Below the pieces are notes generated by a model. That model saw only the letters and a program-made list of their open reading frames with translations. It made no database searches and was not told where the DNA came from. Shown piece by piece: positions 19,852-25,344 of a stretch of DNA of 25,344 bases (position 1 is the first letter of the stretch; each line of letters begins with the position of its first letter). The DNA lies in NCBI GenBank assembly GCA_027604665.1, contig JADGIZ010000111.1, positions 1-25,344 of the forward strand, written 5' to 3'. This DNA is from Polyrhizophydium stewartii (Eukaryota > Chytridiomycota > Chytridiomycetes > Rhizophydiales). The position numbers and the translations under genes were made by a program.

Positions 19852-22218
19852 ATGGCGACCGGATCTGAGCCAGCGGCGCTGCCAGCGGTCGCCCCGCCTG
19901 CGGCGGCCGCAGCAGTCGCAACATCCCAAGGCACCACACGGCCAGCAGCACCGGCGGCACCAGGCCACACGGACGCGCAACCGATCGCACACGAGCCGCG
20001 GCCGCCGCCCAAGCAGCACAAAGGCCACGGCCGCCGGCGCTCGAGCAACGACCCGCTCTACGGCTGGCAAAAGCACTCTGGCTTCAAAATGGGCCTGATG
20101 ACCGACATCGTGATGGGCGACAACCAAAAGTTTTCCGGCGCGCAGCAGTACCTGTCGACGATGCATGCCGACTACGACGCCCACCGCATCGCGCTCCTGC
20201 GCGACCCGCGCGCGCTCGCCGAGGCGCGCCGGCGCTCCACAATGCATCTCGGCGAGGGCGTTTTTGTCCCCGATGGCCCCGCGGGAAAACCGCTCGGGTT
20301 TACCAGCTCGCGCAAGTCTGAGATGCATATCGTCTTTGGCGATCCCAAGATGGTGTCGACCGAGCGGAACCAGAGCATGACGGACGCCGACTTTGGCGCG
20401 CCGCCGCCGGGCACGACCAAGCCTGGTGCGTTTGTGTGTGTATGTCTGTGTGTGTGTGTGTGAGGCGTGTGTGTGAATGCCTTCATCGAGCTGACCCATC
20501 CCTCTGCCACAGAGATCGTCAAGCCGGGCGTGATCATGTCACGCAGGCCCACCGACGAGCTCACGACCGCGCAGCTGTTCCACTCCAAGGCCCCGACGGC
20601 GACGAGCGCGGCGCACATTGGCCTGCAGACGCGGCAGGATCTACCGATCGACGACAAGCACTTTCGCAACTTCATGACCACGTCGCAAGAGTCGTACCTG
20701 CCGCGCGACGCGTCGGACCCCATGTATGCACAGAACGGCGCGCCGAGGGTCAACGTGGGCCGGCCGAGCCACATCCACCTGGGCGACCTCGAGAAGCAAA
20801 AGTCGTACGATACGGTGCATGAGACGTCGTTTGTGCGGCACCCGGCCAAGGCGTACCGGCCGTACCAGGGCCACCAGACCAAGCCGTCGTCGATCCTTCT
20901 CGGGCACCATGAGGGCCGCGGCGCAGGCGGCGGCGGCGGATCTGGATCTGCGATTGGGTCTGGGTACGACCGCGCGTCCATGTACGAGACGACCACGACG
21001 GCCACGTATCAGGGCCAGCAGCTGCGCCGCGGCGAGGATGCAGATGTGGCAGCTGCGGATGATGCGCATGGACGGCCGAGCACGTTTGTCTCGCAGCAGG
21101 GCGGCGCGAGCCACATTGCGTTTGGCGAGGAGCAGCTGGAGCGACGGCGCACGAGCCCGTCGGTGACGCAGCGCGACTTTACGGCGCAGGCATGTGCCGG
21201 CGCAGCCGACGCGCGCGGGCACACACGCGCACAAGGAGCCAGAAGCATTCAAGCGCACGGCCGCGGCGACAGCCGCCACCACGGCATCGCAACAGCGCTC
21301 GAGCCCGACGACACCAAGCGCGATCTCGAGTCGTACTCTTCGGCCTCGTTCCGCTCGTACGCGCACAACGAAGGCAGCGCCGTGCCCGCCGCGGGGACGC
21401 TGTCCGAGTTTGGCGACCGCGCGCTCGGCGGCGTGAACGCCCTGTGCATGAACACCAGCTCCGTGCCCGCGGGCGACCCGCGGCATTATGACTTTTGCTC
21501 GTTCGGGACCACGACGCGCGGCGCGTTCCGTGCACACCCGTGGGACGGCCCGCCCATGCACCCGATCCTCGGCGCCAACATGACCCGCAGCAAGGTCACG
21601 TTTGGCGACCAGCCGCTCGACACGAGCGAAGGCGCCGCGGACACGCCGCAGATGCAGGGCCACCGGCAGCGGCGGCAGCAGCGGCTTGCGGAGCTTGAAA
21701 GCGCCAGATCCGGCGGCGCAGACAAAGGCACGGGCACAGGCACGGGCACAAGCGCTGGTGGCGATGCCGGTGGTGATGCTGGCGGCGGCGGCCAAGCCCA
21801 TGCGGCCGTCAACGACGCCATCACCAACCCAGGCGGGATCCACCACCGCCAGCTCGCGCCCGACGAGATCGACGAGCGCTACACGTCCACGACGCACCGC
21901 ACGTTCGTCAAGTACAGCGCGCGCGAGGCGCAGCGCCACCGCGGCGTCAAGATCCGGCACCAGCCGTCGATCCACATCAGCGACGACGCGCTCGAGGACG
22001 CGCAGTCCATGGGCCGCAACAAGACCACGCACCAGGCGCATTTCGGCGCGCCAAGGCTGTCGGCGGGACACCGCCGCCGCCACGCCATCCTGCCGCACGT
22101 TGCCGCGCGCAACATGCTGTTTCCGGTCGTCAAGCCTGTCGCGGTGCCGCTGCACACCGCCCCTCTACCGCCACCGCCCATCCCGCCAACATCGTCGGCC
22201 TCGACTGCACAGCCATCG

Positions 22219-22254
<36 letters not shown>

Positions 22255-22509
22255 ATGCCCGCGCAGTACATGCTGCTGCAGCACTCGTACGACACCACCA
22301 TGCAAGACTACTTTGGCATGCGCGAGGGACTCTACGGCGACCAGATTGCGTTCAAGAAGCACACCAACTCGCGCGAGAGCGCCATTGTGTTTGGCGACCC
22401 CAAGCTCACGCAGGGGCGGCCGCTGCCAGCCATCGCCTCCTCTTCGTCGCCGCCGTCGTCTTTGTCGCCGTCGCCGCTCGTTGCGACGGCCGTCAAGGCG
22501 CCTGCGTGA
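19852..22509 (+). CDS. Repeat protein resembling axonemal microtubule proteins (TEX45/SAXO5-like)
   Basis: Exons 19852-20425 and 20513-22509 join in phase to 856 residues. The protein alternates two short motifs many times. Motif A is roughly T-T/M-x-x-x-F/Y (for example TMHADYDAHR, MTDADFG, MTTSQESYL, VHETSFVRH, TTRGAFRAH, TTHRTFVKY, TMQDYFGMRE). Motif B is S-x-I/H-x-F/L-G-D/E (TDIVMGD 84-90, STMHLGE 129-135, SEMHIVFGD 156-164, SHIHLGD 277-283, SSILLGH, SHIAFGE, SKVTFGD, SIHISDD, SAIVFGD). Such spaced motifs occur in ciliary microtubule-lining proteins of the TEX45/SAXO5 type, so a role along the flagellar axoneme is inferred. A poly-Gln run and Gly/Ala-rich linkers are inserted. No membrane segment or enzyme motif is seen. 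The gene itself is certain; the family call is moderate. Its single intron (20426-20512) is TG-rich. Confidence 0.82.
20428..20481 (+). repeat. TG-rich tract in the intron of the axonemal repeat gene
   Basis: The 5' half of the 87-nt intron 20426-20512 is made largely of TG dinucleotides, with an unbroken run near 20447-20462. It follows the GTGCGT donor directly and lies before a CTGAC branch-like site and a CCACAG acceptor. Confidence 0.8.
22219..22254 (+). repeat. Poly-glutamine coding repeat (11 CAG + 1 CAA)
   Basis: Twelve Gln codons in the axonemal repeat protein, interrupted once by CAA. The tract lies between a Pro-rich linker and the last motif pair. Confidence 0.95.
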
Positions 22510-22882
22510 TGCGGCGATGCGTTTCTGCATGCGATTCACTCTGCCCCCCCGTCGGTCGGCTCGTCCGTCGCCTGTTCGTGGTGTCCGTCACCGAATACAT
22601 GCGCGCTCGTGCTTGCACTCTAGCTTCGATCGGCTGGGTGCCGCCATGTATGCGTGTGTCACACACGCGAGTGAACACCGGCTCAAGTCGATCAACGTCT
22701 GGCCGCTTGATCCGATGCGATGCATCGCGCTTCATTGCCGCGCAAGTCGTCGCAGATGCGCTCTGCCTCCCACAAGAAACGAAAATAGTCGATCCTGGGG
22801 TCGGATCCCAGGCTCGATATTCCTCTGTCTCTCTGTCCAAATGCCGCCGCGCAGCGACAGCAGGATGGGTCTCGTTCTCGTC
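22510..22882. other. Convergent 3' region between axonemal repeat gene and VMA7
   Basis: A 373-bp non-coding stretch between facing stop codons. It holds a perfect 8-bp inverted repeat with a 1-base centre (GCGTGTGT C ACACACGC, 22652-22668) and a longer hairpin at 22789-22817. No AATAAA is seen. Confidence 0.5.
22789..22817. repeat. Inverted repeat / hairpin in shared 3' region
   Basis: TCGA-T-CCTGGG, a 7-base loop, then CCCAGG-C-TCGA: an 11-bp stem with one mismatch. It would fold in RNA from either strand. It lies 65 bp beyond the VMA7 stop codon, so it falls in the VMA7 3' UTR. Confidence 0.75.
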
Positions 22883-23843
22883 TCATTTTTCCTCTCCAAA
22901 GAGCTTCTGCACCCGCCTGAGCACCGAGTCCTGCGCAGGTCAAGCCATGGTGGTGTCAGATCTGGTCTCCAACAGGAGGGAGCGGGAGGGGAGAGCAGCC
23001 GGCAGCCATGAAGGGGATGACGGGCGGGACGTGCCTTGGCTGGGTCGTACGGGTGGTCCTTGGACGGGATCTCGAGGATGGTCGGGAACGCCGCCTGGTG
23101 GGCGTCGATCTGCCCGCGGATGTCGTCGGCAACCTTGAAACCCGGAAGCCGGCATTGATCAGCCCAGCGGGTGGGTCAGCAGCAGCGGCCCGCACAATCG
23201 ACCGGATTGAGATGCGAGGTTTGAGAGTGTGCGTGCGAGGCGTGGACACACGTGCTGGTTGATCAGGATGATGGCAATGTCGCGGCGTTTGGTGAACTCT
23301 TCAAAGGTCTCTTCGATCTTGGGGAGCGGGGTCTCTGCAGCGGCGGCAGGCGGGCAGCAGCGTCGGGCGGGCAGGCAGGTCGGACGCATGCGGGGCAGGG
23401 TGAGCGGAGCGAGGTTGCGCGACCGGGGGTGGGTGGGTTGGAGCCTGCGACGCTGCATGCCGACGACGCGGGCGGCTCAGGCGGGCGTCGGCGCAGGCGG
23501 CCAGGGCACAGAAGAGGGCCGATAGTTCTGCGGCCGGCCTGGGCAGGCTGAGGGGCAGACGAGCCGGACCGGGCACACGCACTCGAGTCGACGACGAGGA
23601 AGTTGGGCTTTTGCTTCGAGTCGATGTGGCCGATGCCAGCGAGCAGCATGCCCGTGACCGAGTCCTGGCCGCGCGCGCACGCCAGGAGGCACCGACGGGT
23701 GGCGGCGTGGTGGCGGGCACGCGCGGGCGGGAGGCGCAGCGTGAGCGCCGGCGCGGCGTGCGTGGTGTGCGGCGGCGCCGGCGCACCTCGTCGCCAATGA
23801 TGGCAATCAACGTGCGCTCGCGCTGCGGCGCTGCGGAGGCCAT
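22883..23843 (-). CDS. VMA7: V-type proton ATPase subunit F (Vma7)
   Basis: Central-stalk subunit of the V1 sector of the vacuolar proton pump. Exons (minus): 23843-23787, 23664-23583, 23334-23252, 23133-23035, 22930-22883. They join to 122 residues (usual 115-125). Conserved parts are [78 protein letters not shown] and [12 protein letters not shown]. Each aligns with the human protein without gaps at exon joints. The last intron (22931-23034) has a GC donor (CCAAG|GCACGT); only this choice gives the conserved PAK|DSVLRR. Start is ATG 23841-23843; an in-frame ATG lies upstream but the family starts near here. A CCAAT box lies at 23922-23926. Confidence 0.96.
22931..23034 (-). other. GC-AG intron in VMA7
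   Basis: This 104-nt intron starts GCACGT after CCAAG and ends GCGCAG. No GT donor nearby keeps the frame and the conserved DPAKDSVLRR sequence. GC-AG introns are a known minor class of the major spliceosome. Confidence 0.8.
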
Positions 23844-23921
23844 CGGCGAGTTTGGGGGCAAGTGCGGCTGCACGGCTCGCGACATGGGCATGCCGGTCTG
23901 GCGGAACAGCGTGCACGCGCA

Positions 23922-23926
23922 CCAAT
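23922..23926 (+). promoter_or_regulatory. CCAAT box upstream of VMA7
   Basis: CCAATGA on the plus strand, about 80 bp upstream of the minus-strand VMA7 ATG, within the 157-bp gap after the SNARE gene. Orientation-independent NF-Y/HAP binding is possible; inferred from position only. Confidence 0.35.
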
Positions 23927-24000
23927 GAGATCTGTTGTTGATGCCTGCGCTGCTCTCTAGCTGCCTCTTCCGCCTCTCGCGGCCTGCCCGTGTGATATGC

Positions 24001-25344
24001 TCAGAAGCTGAGCACCAATATCAAAAGGATGACGAGCACGACAATCAGGATCGCGATGCACCACTGCTGCTTGGTGTCTGCGCGGCATCCGAGGCGGTAG
24101 CGGCGGTGGGATCAGAAACAGCGGGACACAGCGCAACCCGACCGAGATCTGGGCACGCACCCGAGTTGGCGCGGATAAAGTCCTGCATGCGCTTCATGCC
24201 GTCCTGCAGCCTGTTCTGCGTCGTGTCGACCTGCGTCTCGACCTCTCCCAGCAGCCTGGAAACGCAAGCAGCGCGAGCCGCGCATGGGCGCGGGTCAGCG
24301 CCGATGCTGACGGCATGCGAACGTGGTGGGCGGCGAGCGAAGCGCGGCCATCGCACCGCGTCTGGTCGTCGAGCTCGTCGCCCATGACGCGGGCAATCTC
24401 GCGTAGGTTGCCGACGGTGACAGCGACCTCTTCTATCTGCTGGTCCTGCTGGTCCATGAGGAGCTGCTGCTGCTCCTGCTCGCGCTCGACAAAGCGCTGG
24501 TTGGACACCTTGTACTCGTCCTCGGTGCGGCCAAACTTGTCGACCTTTTTCTTGCCTTGGCCGCCAAACAGGTTCTGTGCGGCGTCAGAGGGGAGCAATG
24601 GCCGGGCCGCGTCAGCTGCATGAGTGCCGGTCCACGCGGCAATGCGAGCGAGCGCAGGAGCCCACGTCGCGCACGCCCTGCTGGCCGCCCATGCGCGCCG
24701 CGGCGGGGTTGTTGATGTTGGTCCGCATGTCCTGGGTTGGGCCAGATCGACGCGTCAGCACGCCAGATGGCAGCGGCGACGAGCGCGAGCGAGGGCAGTG
24801 GACGCACCTCGACGATCCGCCGCGAGTCTGCGACAAACTGCTTGCGCTCTTCGATCTGCGGGCGGTCGAGCTTGAAGCGGGCTGGGTTGGCCTGCACGAC
24901 CTGTGCTGGGAGGAAGCGGAAGGGGGCCAAGTCAAGGACGCGGCAGCAGGCTCATGATCGGGCGGTTGCCCGACGGAAACGGGGACTGAGCGCGACGGCA
25001 GCATTGCCGGCAGACGGACAGACACAGGGAAGGGAATGGGCCGGGTGGGGCCGGGCGAGGCCGAAAAGGATATTGATTGTCTCGTCGAGCTCGTCCAAGT
25101 CGGCGGCGATGTTGCGCAGGATGTCTCTGACGTCGTTTGCGTGCCGTCGCAGGTCCTGCTCGGGCATGGCCGGGTTTGCGAGGTGCTGGCGCCATGCCTG
25201 GTAGAGGCCCGCGACCTGCTGGAGCGACTGCTCGACCTCGCTGTGCGGCGGAATGGCGGTGCGGCGGCGGCGGCGGCCGGTGGGGTGTCGGCGAGTGTGT
25301 TGGGCGGCGGCCGCCACCGACGCGCCGGGGGCGGTGCGCAGGCA
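24001..25344 (-). CDS. TLG1: Syntaxin-6/Tlg1-type Qc-SNARE, 5' exon beyond window
   Basis: Tail-anchored SNARE for endosome/trans-Golgi traffic. Exons (minus): 25240-25074, 24902-24808, 24731-24675, 24574-24357, 24255-24161, 24077-24001, giving 235 visible residues (human STX6 255). The N-terminal helical bundle is seen in LYQAWRQHLANPAMPEQDLR, DILRNIAADLDELDETIKVV and QANPARFKLD. The linker has DMRTNINNPAAARM. The Qc SNARE helix runs from EYKVSNQRFVEREQEQQQLL through MDQQDQQIEEVAVTVGNLRE to DTTQNRLQDGMKRM, with the zero-layer Gln in LDDQTRLL. The membrane anchor is WCIAILIVVLVILLILVLSF at the very end. The first coding exon (usually MxxEDPF..V) lies beyond the right edge, since an acceptor (CACAG) sits at 25241. 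One intron is U12-type. Confidence 0.95.
24903..25073 (-). other. U12-type AT-AC intron in the syntaxin-6/Tlg1 gene
   Basis: The intron begins ATATCCTTTT, a perfect U12-type 5' splice site. It carries TCCTTGAC (24938-24931), a match to the U12 branch consensus TCCTTRAC, and ends CAGCAC. Its length is 171 nt. Joining ATC-A to AG-GTC gives DELDETIKVVQANPARF, colinear with human DLDETISIVEANPRKF. The branch A is about 29 nt from the 3' end, longer than usual. A GT-AG alternative would insert about 17 extra residues. Confidence 0.8.

Noticed and set aside
20641..22155. Long minus-strand open frame opposite the axonemal repeat gene
   Set aside because: The plus strand carries the clear repeated motifs; the opposite frame is Arg/Ala/Val-rich shadow sequence.

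Overview
This window is a compact, GC-rich, intron-dense nuclear segment from a eukaryote. I infer a flagellated (zoosporic) fungus, most likely a chytrid or relative. Three things point there: fungal-looking housekeeping genes (an RG-rich LSM7, a Tlg1/syntaxin-6 type SNARE, MDE1), short spliceosomal introns with CTGAC-like branch sites, and genes for cilia (TMEM138 and a repeat protein resembling axonemal microtubule proteins). The lineage is an inference and was not searched. I found no prokaryotic features, RNA genes, transposons or CRISPR arrays.

Layout from left to right: ELP1 (minus, 3' end beyond the left edge, 20 exons visible) is divergent from LSM7 (plus). LSM7 converges on a Cid1/TUT-type RNA terminal nucleotidyltransferase with a very long N-terminal extension (minus). 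Next come RPS29 (plus), converging on an ATF/CREB-type bZIP factor (minus), then the methionine-salvage dehydratase MDE1 (plus) and TMEM138 (plus). TMEM138 converges on RRN3 (minus), the Pol I initiation factor. RRN3 is divergent, by only 68 bp, from a TEX45/SAXO5-like repeat protein (plus). That gene converges on VMA7 (minus), which is followed by a Tlg1/syntaxin-6 SNARE (minus, 5' exon beyond the right edge).

Gene models were built by eye. I joined exons so that reading phase and the known family alignment were both kept. About 50 introns were resolved this way, mostly 50-120 nt with GTGAG or GTGCG donors. The genes are not an operon. Most are growth and housekeeping functions (tRNA modification, mRNA decay/splicing, ribosome, rRNA synthesis, vacuolar ATPase, endosomal SNARE), with two flagellar genes among them.

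The most notable signal is in the SNARE gene. One intron has a textbook U12-type (minor spliceosome) AT-AC structure, with ATATCCTTTT at its 5' end, TCCTTGAC as a branch site and AC at its 3' end. Splicing there restores exactly the conserved syntaxin-6 sequence. Other points are two GC-AG introns with the same donor, a nucleotidyltransferase whose GS and pre-catalytic serine positions look altered, and a (CTG)13 tract inside an RRN3 intron.
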